Virus record (IMG/VR): IMGVR_UViG_3300043313_003968
Coordinates: 1-34,218 of that record
Direction: 5' to 3' (one strand)
Source: a virus
DNA length: 34,218 nt
Shown one piece after another: positions 24,079 through 33,391 of this stretch. Position numbers and translations under genes: made by a program. Under the pieces are notes generated by a model. The model ran no database searches. It had not been told where the DNA came from and saw only the letters and a program-made list of their open reading frames with translations. Positions within the stretch are counted from its first letter, which is position 1. Each line of letters begins with the position of its first letter.

Positions 24079-27000
24079 CAGGTCACCTCTTCGGTCTCCG
24101 CTTCGTCGGGCTGCTCGGTCGCAGCAGGTTCGTCATCGCCGTCCTCGACGGAGAAGGTGGTGTCCGGCTCGGCCACGATCGGCGGATCCGGCCAGACGTA
24201 GGAGCCGTACCAGTAGGCGCGCTCGGCGACGCCCTCCGGGCTGTGGTCCAGGGAGTAACCGACCTCTTCGTCCTCGGGCTCTGGTTCAGCAGAAGCAACC
24301 AGGTGGCCAAGCCGCGCGGAGCCGTCGCCGCTGATCCGCCACTCCCCGTTCTGCGATTCGAGAGCAGCGGCCACCGGGGCCTCCGGGGCGTCCCCGTCCA
24401 CGGCGGCCGGACCACCGGTGACCGGCGCTCCGCCGATCGACTGCACCACGTCACCCTCGACCAGCCCGTAGGGCGGGGAGTCGTCGAAGGAGTGCGGCAC
24501 ACCGGCGCTGTCCTCGAACCGCTCCCACACGGCCGGGGAGATGTAGGAGTCGCGGGCCACCGTCCAGGTGTCGTTGATCGCGGCGCCGACCTTCTTGGAG
24601 ACCTCGGTGCGGGCCTTCTTCAGCGACGCCTCGTTCTTGGGCAGCCGGGACTTCGGCCACTTCGCGACCAGCTCGCGGCCCATGTTGGTGGCGAACCGGG
24701 TCCGGGTGTCGTGGTTGATGATGTCCTCGATGCCAGTCGCCTCGCGCAGGTAGTCGATCGTCCGGCCCGAGTTCGTGGTCGCGAAGACCTGGTCCGAGGG
24801 CTTCTTGCCCTCCAGCAGTTGCTGCACCGCCGCGCGCAGCACCGGGTTGCGGGACTCGTAGACGTTCGGAGTGCCCGCCTTGCCGGGGAACTTGAACCGC
24901 ATCAGCGTGTCGCTGGGGAAGAACACATGCTTGGCCTGCATCGTGGCGCCACCGAAGGTGGGCACCTTCTTGCCGGTCTTCCGGTCGGTGCTGCCCGCCT
25001 TCTCCGAGGAGCCGACCCGCATCCCGGTCTCGATCATGGCCAGCACCAGGGCGGCGGTCTCGTCGTACATCGCCTCGGCCTCGGCCTTAGCGTGCGCGGT
25101 CTCCAGAGCGCTGTTCACCCGCTGCTGGCGCTGGAACTTCGCGGCCAGCTGGGTGGCCTTGTGCTGGTCGGTGTACTCCACGGTGTACTTCGGGTGCCCG
25201 GCCATCACCGCCTTCCAGATCACCGAGCTGCCCTGCTCGGCGAAGGCCGGGTTCCAGGTCACGTGGATCGCGGTCGGCGGCGGCAGGGTGGCACCGGGGC
25301 TGGCCTGCTTGACCGCGGTCTCCATCGCCTGCCACTCCGGGGAGCCGCGTTCGATCGGTTGCATCTGGATCAGGCCGTGCTGCTTGGACAGGTGCGTGGC
25401 CGACTTCTGCTTCTGCTCCGCGGTGGCCCGCTTCTGCAGCGGTGTCTTGGCGGTGGCCCCCAGCTCCATCCCCATCACCGCGCTGCGCAGCTCCGAGCGC
25501 ACCGGCATCGGCCGTGGCTGGGACATCAGCTTCGGCAGCCGGTTCTTCTCCAGGTCGTCGAAGAAGGCGTAGATGGCCTGGCCCGCCTCGTACTCGCGGC
25601 GCCGGATCTCCTTGTGGTCCAGGTCCCCGGCCCACTCGACGAGCTGGCCGCGGTCCTTGGTCAGCTCGCGCGCGATCAGCACGTAGGCGGTCTGCTTGCT
25701 GAGCGGGCCGGAGCCCTCGGGCAGCTCGGCCAGCCGCTGCAATCCCCTGGCGTACGCCGCGTAGCCCTCGGCGAACATCTCCTTCTTGCCCGAGAAGCCG
25801 TTGTGGTTGAGCGCGCCCTCGTCGGCGTTGCGGAAGTACCAGTACAGCAGCGACTGCTCCGGGCTGCGCCCGTACTGCAGGGTCTGCTTGATGCTGGTGT
25901 GGAACTTCGCGAACTCGGCGTCGTGGTCGGTGAAGAAGCTGCCTTCGACGCTCAGCTCGCCCAGCATCGAGTCCAGCGCGTGGCCCAGCTCGTGCACGAT
26001 CACGTGCGAGCCGGTGCCGGTGTCGGTGATCGCTCGGCTGTCGGCGATGATCACCGTGTTGCTGTCCTTGAGGTAGGCGCCCTCGACCTGGTCGGCGGTG
26101 CGCCGGTCGGAGCCGGAGCGCTGCTGCCAGCCCTGCAGCAGCTCGCTGCCGGGGATGTCGGCCTCGGTGATGTCGTTCTGCACCCGGTGCAGCCCGCCGC
26201 CCATCGAGGTGAACATCGAGTTCAGCGCCGAGGCGACGTTGGGGGTCAGCTGCTCCAGCCCGTCGCGCCAGGCCATGTCGGCCTCGACGCTGCCATTGCC
26301 CTCGGGCCGGTCGTCGCTGACCAGATCAGTGGAGAACTGCGGCTCCGGGACCCAGTCCACCGTGGTGTAGCGGCCGTTGGTGGCCTCGGCGATGTCGACG
26401 TCGCCGGAGGCGACCAGGTCTTCGAGGTCGGCGCGCTGCAGCACGCTGCTGAAGGCACCGAACCGCTGGAAGGCCGGGTCCTGCAGGATCTCGCGCATCG
26501 GGTCGGGGATGGAGCCGCCGTTGGCGGCGATCTGGTCGGTGACCAGCTTGTTCACCGCAGCGGCCAGGGTCCGGTGCAGGAACGGTGTCGGGGACTGTTG
26601 CACCAGCTCACGGATGCCGCTCAGCCACTCCACGCCGCTGTCCAGTCCCGACTCTCCAGCGTCGCGCTCACGGCGGTACTTCATCCCGGCGCGGTTGGCG
26701 GCCACCATCGTGGCTTCTTCCCAGGCCGGGTCCGGGTCGAGCAGGTCGGCCGCACCGAACTTGTCCAGCTGCTCGCGCAGCACCCCGTCGAGCGCGGTGG
26801 TGTCGAAGCCCTGCTCCTTCAGCTCGCCCAGGAAGTTGCGGGCCTGGTTGGTGTCGGCCTCCAGCCGCTGCACCAAGGTGGCGATGTCCTTGACCTGCAT
26901 CGGGTGCAGCCCAACCCGAGCCTCCGGGTCGCGCAGCGCTTGAGCCAGGCTGAGGATCGAGGACATCTCGGTGACCAGCTGCTGGTACTCGCCCAGGTTG

Positions 27001-30000
27001 CGGACCCGGTCGTTCTCCATCCGGTTGGCTGCCTCGACCGATCCGGTCTCCATCAGGGACCGGGCGAACCGGAGGTCGGACGGAGCGTCCTCGCGCGATG
27101 CTCCGTCCGCCTCCTCACGTGTGGTTGCCACATACCCATCCACACGCTGCTTGAGGAAGTCCGCCTGATTCTCGGCGGACAGGGTGGTGTCGGCGGTGCC
27201 GTTCCAGATGTCGAGGATCGACTGGGCATCGTCGCCGTAGCGGTCCAGTTCGGTGGCCACGTCATCAGCGGTCAGCTCGCTCGTGGACCACGTCGGATCG
27301 AGGTTCTTCCGGATGGCCGCCGCGGCGTTGACCCGGCGCATCATCTCGAACTTGGCGACGTTGACCTCGGCGTTGGCCAGCGAGCCCTCCTCGACCTGGT
27401 CGAGCAAGGAGGAGTAGCCGCTCAGCTGGGCTTGTAGGTAATCGTCCTCAATGCGTTCAAGCTCCGCACGGCGTTCGGGGTCAGTGAGGACTTCTCGGAG
27501 CGACTCGGGGTCGTCGCCGCGAAAGGGCGCGCCACCACCTTCCTCTCCAGGGGTTCCACCCTGGGGACCGTTGGCCGGTCCGGCGCCACCGTCGAGTTCG
27601 TCGGCGACACGGCGCAGCTCGTCGACGGCTGCACTGGGGTCACTCAGGCCGAAGTTGCCTTCGAGGTAGTCGGCCAGGTCCCGCAGATCCTTCGACAGCT
27701 CGGTGTAGGGACCCTCGCTGGTGACCCGGCCGCGGATCAGGCCGAGCTGGGCATTGGCCTCGTCGGTCAGCTCGGTCCAGCCGACCGGGCCGTTGTCGCC
27801 CTCGGTCTCGTTCTCGGTCTCGATCGCGCTCTCCACGTCGGAGAGCGCGCTGGTGACCTCGGCTACTTGGGCCGCTTCGCCCCCGCCGCCTGCTGGGGCT
27901 TCACCTTCGGCTTCGCCCACCCCTGGTGGGGCTTCTCCTTCGCCTTCGCCTGGGCGTGCCACTGCGCCTGGCTCTGCTTCTCCTTCTCGGCCACCTGCTT
28001 CACCTTCCGCGATGTACGGCGGCCAGTATCCCAGGCCATCCGCGAAGTTGTAGGCGCCCCCGACTGCGCCGGTGTACGCGCCGATCTGCTCGACGTCATC
28101 CTCGTTGTCGACCACCAGCACCGGGTCGATCTCGATGTTGCCGGTGTCCTCGTTGCGGAAGACGCCGAGGTGGGCGCCCTCCATCGACAGCGGCCCGTCC
28201 TCGCCGCCGTACCGGGTCGCCGCCTCGTCCATGGCGGTGTTGAACTCGTCCTGGCTGGCTCCGATCGGCACGCTCACCGACTCCATGCCGGGCGGGCGCA
28301 CGGTCATCGCGAAGCCCTCGGTCGGGCTGACGATCTGGGACTCGTGGGCATCGACGGTGATGCCGCCCCACTCCTCCTGGACCGAGTCCCAGGCGTCGGA
28401 CTTCAGCGTCTCCAGGGTCTCGCCCTGGGTCACCGTGGGTGCCGAGGAGTTCTCCCAGCGGCCCTCCAGCTTGGACTTGCCCTGCACCGCGAGCGCCGCG
28501 AACTCCACCGGGTCGACCGGCCGGGTCCGCTCGGTCTCGGGGTTGGTCAGCGAGTCCTGGGTGATCGGGGTGACCTCGCCGACACCGGCGTTGGTCAGCG
28601 CTTCCTGCGCGGACGGGGCGCCACCTTGCGGCGCGGCGGGCGCCTGCTCGGGTGCCCCCTGGGCGGCCGGGGCGGTGGTCCCACCCATCGCCTCAAGCCG
28701 ATCGGCGTGCTCACGGGCGCGGGTGGCGGGTGCATCGGTCGGGGTGTCAAGCGCGTCGTAGGCGTCCGCGGCGTCGCGGAACTTGGCCGCGGCTGCCGCG
28801 TTGTCGCCGTTCTTGACGTCGGTCCGGGCGCCGTCGACCAGGCTGCGGACGTCGTCGCTCTGGGAGAGTCCGCTCAGGAGATTGCCGACGTCGCTGGTCC
28901 GCCGGAGCGCGGTGTTCTGGCTGGAGTACCCGCGTGCCCCTTCCTCTCCGGCTGCCCGCGCCAAACGATGAGCCATCTGCGCTGCGACGCCCTTGTCCGA
29001 AGGCTTGTCGAACTCGCTGACGTCCAGTGCATCGACGGCGTCCGCCAACCGTGAGGCGTCCGCACCACCAATCACCTCTCCGCTCTTGAGCTTCTGCAGG
29101 AACTCCTCCATGGCCTGACGCTGGGGCGCCGCGTTGGCCCCGCCGGTGTAGAGGTTCTCGTTGGCCGAGAGCTGGTCGACGAGCTTCTTCTGCTTGGCGG
29201 TGAGCCTCGCACTGACCTGCCCGGACCCGGCCACGCGGACCGCGCGCTCCTCGGAGCGGGGGTCTTCGACTGCTTCGGTGGGAGCGTCCGGATCACCGCC
29301 GAGAGCGACGTTCATCAGCGCGCCGTCGCTGATGTTCACGTACTGGTTGGCGTCGGTGTTGGCCGCGGCGTCGCTGGCGTCCTGCTCGTTGTCGAAGACA
29401 CCGACCCGCGCCATCCGGTAGCGGCCGTCGTCCTCGTCGTGCCAGACCGAGACCCCGTCGAGGTCGCTGCCCTGGGTCTCGTTGAGGAAGTCGGTGATGT
29501 CGGCGGTGGTCGGCTCGGCGTCGAACTCGGTGACGGTGGCCGGGTCGACCACGTAGAAGCCCTCGTCCACCTGCTGGTCGCCCTGCATGACCAAGGTGGA
29601 GCCGTCGTCCATCAGCAGCGCCTCGGAGACCGCGTCGTCGAGCTTGTCGACCTTCGGGTCCACGCCCTCCGGCGTCTCGTCGGGACGCTCGGCCGGACGG
29701 TCCGGCCGGGAGACCGGCTCGGGGGCACCGAAGATGTTCTCGCCCGCGTCCAGCTTCTGCTGGACGAAGTCGGCCATCGGCACGTTGTCGGTGGCGCGGC
29801 CGTTGAGCACCGCGGCCAGCCGGGACCGGCGCAGGTTGCCGTTGACCTGGGAGTTGGTGACCCGTGCCAGGCCGCGCAGCGAGTCGACCACAGCGTCACC
29901 GTCCTGGGCCTCGACGGCAGCAGCCAGCTCACCGTGCCACTTGTCGAGCTGCATCCGCTGGACGTTGCTGCCGGTGCTGTCCTGCTTGGCCTCGTCCACC

Positions 30001-32237
30001 AGGCGGCCGAGGTCGCTGACCAGCTTGCTCGCCAGGGCCTGGGCCGGGGGCTCCTCGGGCGGCTGCTCCTGGGTACCGGCGGCGTCGGCCACGGCCTGGT
30101 CGATGGCGGCCTGATCGTTGGCCGGGATCGGGTCCTCGGTGTTGTCGTCCACGATCACGTTGCCGTCTTCCTCACGGACGGTGACGCCACCTTCGGTGAC
30201 CTTCTCCTCGGGGTTGGCGGGGTTGGTCGGGTCCTCCCCGCTGGCCTCGGTCTCGGGTGCGTGCGGTGCCTCCGGCGGCTGCTCGGGAGCCTCGCGGAAC
30301 TGTCCGGCCGAGGCAGCCGCCAGCCGGTCCCACTTCGCCAGCTCGTCGCGGTCCTCGGTGGCCACTTCCTGTCCGGCGGACAGGCTCTGGTCGCGCCGGT
30401 TGTAGAGGGCGTCGACGTCGTCGAGGCCCTGCTGGAACTTGGCGTCGGTGACCATCGCGGCCTGGATGGCGCCGAAGTCACTGCCGTCGCGGATCACCTG
30501 GGCCACCGAGTCGGCGCCCATCGCCTCGGCGTCGGCTGCGGCCTCGTCACGGGTCGGCACGTAGTTGTTGTCGCCGTAGCCGGACTCACCGGGGTAGACG
30601 TCGGAGGAGGGACCGTGCAGCCGGGTCAGTCGACGCGAGCTGACTCGCGCCGCCTTCTGGCCGTTCGGGTACTGCACCTTGGTGGTGTTCTCGTGGGGGT
30701 CGATGTAGGTGACCACCCCGACCTCGCCGTTGGGTCCCATCACCGAGTCGCCGACCCGGACTGCCTCGCCGTTGCTGTCCTGCCGGACCCGGTCCTGGAC
30801 CGGGGCGACGTCGAAGAAGCCGCCGGTCGGGGAGATCCGCTTGGCGTCGGGACTGGCGTACCGGCGCGACATCGTGTCGATGTAGTCGGCGGTGAAGGAG
30901 TTCACCAGGCTCTTGGCCGACTCCGAGGCGCCCATCAGCGCGAGCTGGGAGAAGACCTGAGACTGCTCGTCGTCCCCGGCCAGCTCGATCGAGCCGCCCT
31001 GGACCGAGTGGTCCTTGTACTTCTTGGTGTAGCCCTTGTCCCCGGAGGGGTCGAAGTCGCGGACGTAGACGTGCTTCTTGCCGTCCTTGTCGGTGTAGAT
31101 CCGGGTGACCATCCCGGTGAAGCCCTCACGGGACTTGGTCGGGTCGGTGTGCACGATCGAGCCGACCACCACCTCGTCGCCGTTCTTGTCGGCGTGGAAC
31201 CGGTCACCGGGGGCGACCTGGGCAGCCTGCTTGTAGCCCGACAGCCGGGACAGCCCGGTCTTCAGCCTCTGGTAGGTGGAGCGCTGCAGCTCGGGCAGCA
31301 CCTTCTGGCCCTGCTGCTCGCGCACGTCGTCGCGGACCTCGGCCTTGACCGGCTGTTCCAGGCGGCCCTCGGTCAGGGTGCCGGAGGTGGCGTCCCAGAC
31401 CTTGGCGTCGGCGTCGTAGTCCTTGCGCAGCTCCTGCTCGGCGGTCTGGATCCGGACCTCACCGGCCTTGGCCTTGACCGGGCCTTCGTCGTTCTCGGCG
31501 TCGATGGTCTTGTCACCGAGGCTGTGCCGGGCGGTGAAGGTGGTGCCCATCACCGCGTCCAGGGTCTGCAGCCGGGCCTTCTCCTCCGAGGTCAGCGAGT
31601 CCTTGACGTCCTCGTAGTCGGTGCCCTCGTCGAAGCCCTTGCCGCGCTCGGCGCCCAGCTCCTCGGCCACCTCGCGCATCAGGTCGATGGCACGCTGCTT
31701 GTTCGCCGCCGACGCCGGGTCGCGCGGATTGGGGGTGGCCACCGCGAGCTGCCGGGCCTCTTCGAGCTTGTCGGCCTGCTCGTCCATGCCGAGCCGGTGC
31801 AGGTTCGCCACGCCGGTCTCGACGCTGGCGTTCTCCTGCTTGTTCAGCACACCGGCCGCGCCGCGGCCCCCGAGCTGGGCCTTGACGGTGCGGACCTGGA
31901 CCTGGTCGTGCGGGACCTTGACGTAGTCGCCCTCGCTGACGCCGGGGGGCGCCCCTGGCCCGACGCCTTGGACCTTGATCAGCAGGTTGCCGTCCCTGTC
32001 GATGCCGGAGACGCGACCGGAGACCGAGCCACCGGCACCGCCCGGAGTGCTGGCGCCGCCAGGGAGGTCGAAGGTGACGAAGGAGAAGGTCCGGATGAAC
32101 CGGCCGTTCTCGTCACGGGGGTGCTTGAGCGGGTTCCAGCGGCGGCCCAGGGCGTCGATGACGACGATGAACTCGTCGCGGTGCCCGATGTTCATGAACT
32201 CGGTGTTGGCGTAGCGATGGACCTGCGGAGCGCTCAT
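24078..32237 (-). CDS. Giant polyvalent-type protein with metallopeptidase and topoisomerase IB-like domains
   Basis: This 2719-aa protein overlaps the previous gene by four bases (ATGA). Near the start is WNPLKHPRDENGRF (34-47). SH3-like beta segments lie near 345-405 and 495-535. Long acidic helical linkers and a Gly/Glu run near 1410-1450 follow. A zinc peptidase region has HVIVHELGHALDSML (His2082, His2086) and, about 70 residues on, KKEMFAEGYAAYARG with Glu2153/Glu2157 as third-ligand candidates. The C-terminal region about 2270-2580 resembles a full type IB topoisomerase: GHPKYTVEYTDQHKATQLAA, IETGMRVGSS (Arg2407), QAKHVFFPSD (Lys2436), NHDTRTRFATNMG (Arg2512) and VARDSYISPAVWE (Tyr2565). 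The position usually held by a catalytic His (or Asn) carries Asp2556. Placement after portal and before protease suggests an internal head protein injected with DNA (inference). Confidence 0.85.
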   Translation of the reverse strand: MSAPQVHRYANTEFMNIGHRDEFIVVIDALGRRWNPLKHPRDENGRFIRTFSFVTFDLPGGASTPGGAGGSVSGRVSGIDRDGNLLIKVQGVGPGAPPGVSEGDYVKVPHDQVQVRTVKAQLGGRGAAGVLNKQENASVETGVANLHRLGMDEQADKLEEARQLAVATPNPRDPASAANKQRAIDLMREVAEELGAERGKGFDEGTDYEDVKDSLTSEEKARLQTLDAVMGTTFTARHSLGDKTIDAENDEGPVKAKAGEVRIQTAEQELRKDYDADAKVWDATSGTLTEGRLEQPVKAEVRDDVREQQGQKVLPELQRSTYQRLKTGLSRLSGYKQAAQVAPGDRFHADKNGDEVVVGSIVHTDPTKSREGFTGMVTRIYTDKDGKKHVYVRDFDPSGDKGYTKKYKDHSVQGGSIELAGDDEQSQVFSQLALMGASESAKSLVNSFTADYIDTMSRRYASPDAKRISPTGGFFDVAPVQDRVRQDSNGEAVRVGDSVMGPNGEVGVVTYIDPHENTTKVQYPNGQKAARVSSRRLTRLHGPSSDVYPGESGYGDNNYVPTRDEAAADAEAMGADSVAQVIRDGSDFGAIQAAMVTDAKFQQGLDDVDALYNRRDQSLSAGQEVATEDRDELAKWDRLAAASAGQFREAPEQPPEAPHAPETEASGEDPTNPANPEEKVTEGGVTVREEDGNVIVDDNTEDPIPANDQAAIDQAVADAAGTQEQPPEEPPAQALASKLVSDLGRLVDEAKQDSTGSNVQRMQLDKWHGELAAAVEAQDGDAVVDSLRGLARVTNSQVNGNLRRSRLAAVLNGRATDNVPMADFVQQKLDAGENIFGAPEPVSRPDRPAERPDETPEGVDPKVDKLDDAVSEALLMDDGSTLVMQGDQQVDEGFYVVDPATVTEFDAEPTTADITDFLNETQGSDLDGVSVWHDEDDGRYRMARVGVFDNEQDASDAAANTDANQYVNISDGALMNVALGGDPDAPTEAVEDPRSEERAVRVAGSGQVSARLTAKQKKLVDQLSANENLYTGGANAAPQRQAMEEFLQKLKSGEVIGGADASRLADAVDALDVSEFDKPSDKGVAAQMAHRLARAAGEEGARGYSSQNTALRRTSDVGNLLSGLSQSDDVRSLVDGARTDVKNGDNAAAAAKFRDAADAYDALDTPTDAPATRAREHADRLEAMGGTTAPAAQGAPEQAPAAPQGGAPSAQEALTNAGVGEVTPITQDSLTNPETERTRPVDPVEFAALAVQGKSKLEGRWENSSAPTVTQGETLETLKSDAWDSVQEEWGGITVDAHESQIVSPTEGFAMTVRPPGMESVSVPIGASQDEFNTAMDEAATRYGGEDGPLSMEGAHLGVFRNEDTGNIEIDPVLVVDNEDDVEQIGAYTGAVGGAYNFADGLGYWPPYIAEGEAGGREGEAEPGAVARPGEGEGEAPPGVGEAEGEAPAGGGGEAAQVAEVTSALSDVESAIETENETEGDNGPVGWTELTDEANAQLGLIRGRVTSEGPYTELSKDLRDLADYLEGNFGLSDPSAAVDELRRVADELDGGAGPANGPQGGTPGEEGGGAPFRGDDPESLREVLTDPERRAELERIEDDYLQAQLSGYSSLLDQVEEGSLANAEVNVAKFEMMRRVNAAAAIRKNLDPTWSTSELTADDVATELDRYGDDAQSILDIWNGTADTTLSAENQADFLKQRVDGYVATTREEADGASREDAPSDLRFARSLMETGSVEAANRMENDRVRNLGEYQQLVTEMSSILSLAQALRDPEARVGLHPMQVKDIATLVQRLEADTNQARNFLGELKEQGFDTTALDGVLREQLDKFGAADLLDPDPAWEEATMVAANRAGMKYRRERDAGESGLDSGVEWLSGIRELVQQSPTPFLHRTLAAAVNKLVTDQIAANGGSIPDPMREILQDPAFQRFGAFSSVLQRADLEDLVASGDVDIAEATNGRYTTVDWVPEPQFSTDLVSDDRPEGNGSVEADMAWRDGLEQLTPNVASALNSMFTSMGGGLHRVQNDITEADIPGSELLQGWQQRSGSDRRTADQVEGAYLKDSNTVIIADSRAITDTGTGSHVIVHELGHALDSMLGELSVEGSFFTDHDAEFAKFHTSIKQTLQYGRSPEQSLLYWYFRNADEGALNHNGFSGKKEMFAEGYAAYARGLQRLAELPEGSGPLSKQTAYVLIARELTKDRGQLVEWAGDLDHKEIRRREYEAGQAIYAFFDDLEKNRLPKLMSQPRPMPVRSELRSAVMGMELGATAKTPLQKRATAEQKQKSATHLSKQHGLIQMQPIERGSPEWQAMETAVKQASPGATLPPPTAIHVTWNPAFAEQGSSVIWKAVMAGHPKYTVEYTDQHKATQLAAKFQRQQRVNSALETAHAKAEAEAMYDETAALVLAMIETGMRVGSSEKAGSTDRKTGKKVPTFGGATMQAKHVFFPSDTLMRFKFPGKAGTPNVYESRNPVLRAAVQQLLEGKKPSDQVFATTNSGRTIDYLREATGIEDIINHDTRTRFATNMGRELVAKWPKSRLPKNEASLKKARTEVSKKVGAAINDTWTVARDSYISPAVWERFEDSAGVPHSFDDSPPYGLVEGDVVQSIGGAPVTGGPAAVDGDAPEAPVAAALESQNGEWRISGDGSARLGHLVASAEPEPEDEEVGYSLDHSPEGVAERAYWYGSYVWPDPPIVAEPDTTFSVEDGDDEPAATEQPDEAETEEVT

Positions 32238-33391
32238 GACAGCAGGTCCCGGTCGTCGGTACGGGCCGACAGGTCACCCTGGGCCAGCCGGATCAGACTG
32301 TTCACCCGCGCCTGGGCGATCACGTCGCGCGGCAGTGGAGGGCGGCTCTGCGGCGCGGTCATCGTGTACTCCCGGACCCCGCGCATGTAGGCCGCGCGCA
32401 GGGCAGTGTCGGAGATCGTGGAGAGCTGGGTCTTGAGGACGAACAGGTCCGGAACGTCAGTGCCGTTCTGGGCTGGTACCGCAGTGACGTCTTGAGCTGC
32501 CTGAGCTGCTTGAGCTGGCGCTGCAGCGGGGGCGGGCGTCGGCTGGCGCAGCCAGTGCTGCGGGATCAGGTGCTGCAGGCTCAGCTCGCGGGCGCGCTTG
32601 GCCAGGCGGCGCCGGGTGAAGACCCGTGACAGCTCGGCCTCGATCTGGTCGGCCGCCGTGCAGGCGGCGGCCAGCGACTCGGCGTCGTCGACCGCGAGCT
32701 TGGGCACGGCGCCGAAGACGTCGATGAGCAGGTTGTCGCCTTCCATCGGAGTGTCCGCGATCGCCTCGGTCATCGCCTCGATCAGCTGCTTCTCGAACTC
32801 GGTGGCGTCCTCCCCGAACAGGACGTCGCGCTCGGTGGGGCCGGGGGCAGGGTCGGTGTTCTCCTCGGTGGAGGCCGAGGGGCCGAGCGGGTACTCGGTG
32901 TGCTCGTCGCCGTCCCAGACGCCCAGCCGGTCGAAGATGATCTCCTCGGGGCTGTCGTCAGGGGCGAGCGGCTCGTCCATGTCGTAGCCCGCGGTGACGT
33001 GCGGAGTGAACTCGGGGAACTGCTCGACCGCACCGGCGCCGTCGGCGATCGCGGGCTGGGCCAGCAGGGCGTCGCGGGTCGGGGTGACACCGTCACCGTT
33101 GACGAACCAGACGGTGGCGTTCTCGTCGCCGAGCTGGCCGGTCTCCTTGACCTGCTCGGTCAGTGGCCCGTCCGCCTGGGCGGCGACCTGCTCGACCTGG
33201 TCGCGGACCTGGTCCATGTCGAGGTCGGGGTTCTCCTCGGGCTTGCCCAGCCAGAGCATCGTCATGTGCTTGGGCTCGGAGACGTCGCCCAGGTGATGGA
33301 CGGGCTCGGTGGCCGTGGGGATCGCCACGATGCAGCGCCCGGAGTTGGTGCGCTCCTCACCGGGGTCGGGTGCGATGGGCGTCTCGGTCAT
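32234..33391 (-). CDS. 2H-phosphoesterase-domain protein in the head module
   Basis: The 385-aa protein overlaps the portal gene by four bases (ATGA). Residues about 15-145 show both signature motifs of the 2H phosphoesterase superfamily: KHMTMLWLG (His42-x-Thr44) and FTPHVTAGYD (His131-x-Thr133), 89 residues apart, with strands before each (CIVAIP and ATVWFVNG). Such enzymes open 2',3'-cyclic phosphates or cleave 2'-5' and related linkages; phage members include Acb1, which destroys CBASS cyclic nucleotides. The rest is helical (FEKQLIEAMTEAIADTPMEG, ELSRVFTRRRLAKRARELS) with an Ala/Pro/Gln linker and a closing LRAAYMRGVREYTM segment. Placement between portal and giant protein suggests it is a virion protein. 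The substrate is unknown; the enzyme motifs are clearly visible. Confidence 0.75.
   Translation of the reverse strand: MTETPIAPDPGEERTNSGRCIVAIPTATEPVHHLGDVSEPKHMTMLWLGKPEENPDLDMDQVRDQVEQVAAQADGPLTEQVKETGQLGDENATVWFVNGDGVTPTRDALLAQPAIADGAGAVEQFPEFTPHVTAGYDMDEPLAPDDSPEEIIFDRLGVWDGDEHTEYPLGPSASTEENTDPAPGPTERDVLFGEDATEFEKQLIEAMTEAIADTPMEGDNLLIDVFGAVPKLAVDDAESLAAACTAADQIEAELSRVFTRRRLAKRARELSLQHLIPQHWLRQPTPAPAAAPAQAAQAAQDVTAVPAQNGTDVPDLFVLKTQLSTISDTALRAAYMRGVREYTMTAPQSRPPLPRDVIAQARVNSLIRLAQGDLSARTDDRDLLS

Noticed and set aside
27880-28010. Gly/Glu-rich repetitive tract considered as a tandem repeat
   Set aside because: Composition is biased but no regular period could be seen, so it is a linker rather than a defined repeat.
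29439-32390. Open frame of 983 codons on the plus strand, and similar long ones at 23832-27437, 21156-23621, 17514-19754 and 18-1241
   Set aside because: They lie fully antisense to strongly supported genes, have low-complexity Val/Leu/Gly/Arg/His content and no recognisable domain. In GC-rich DNA, codon bias of the real strand creates long stop-free antisense frames.
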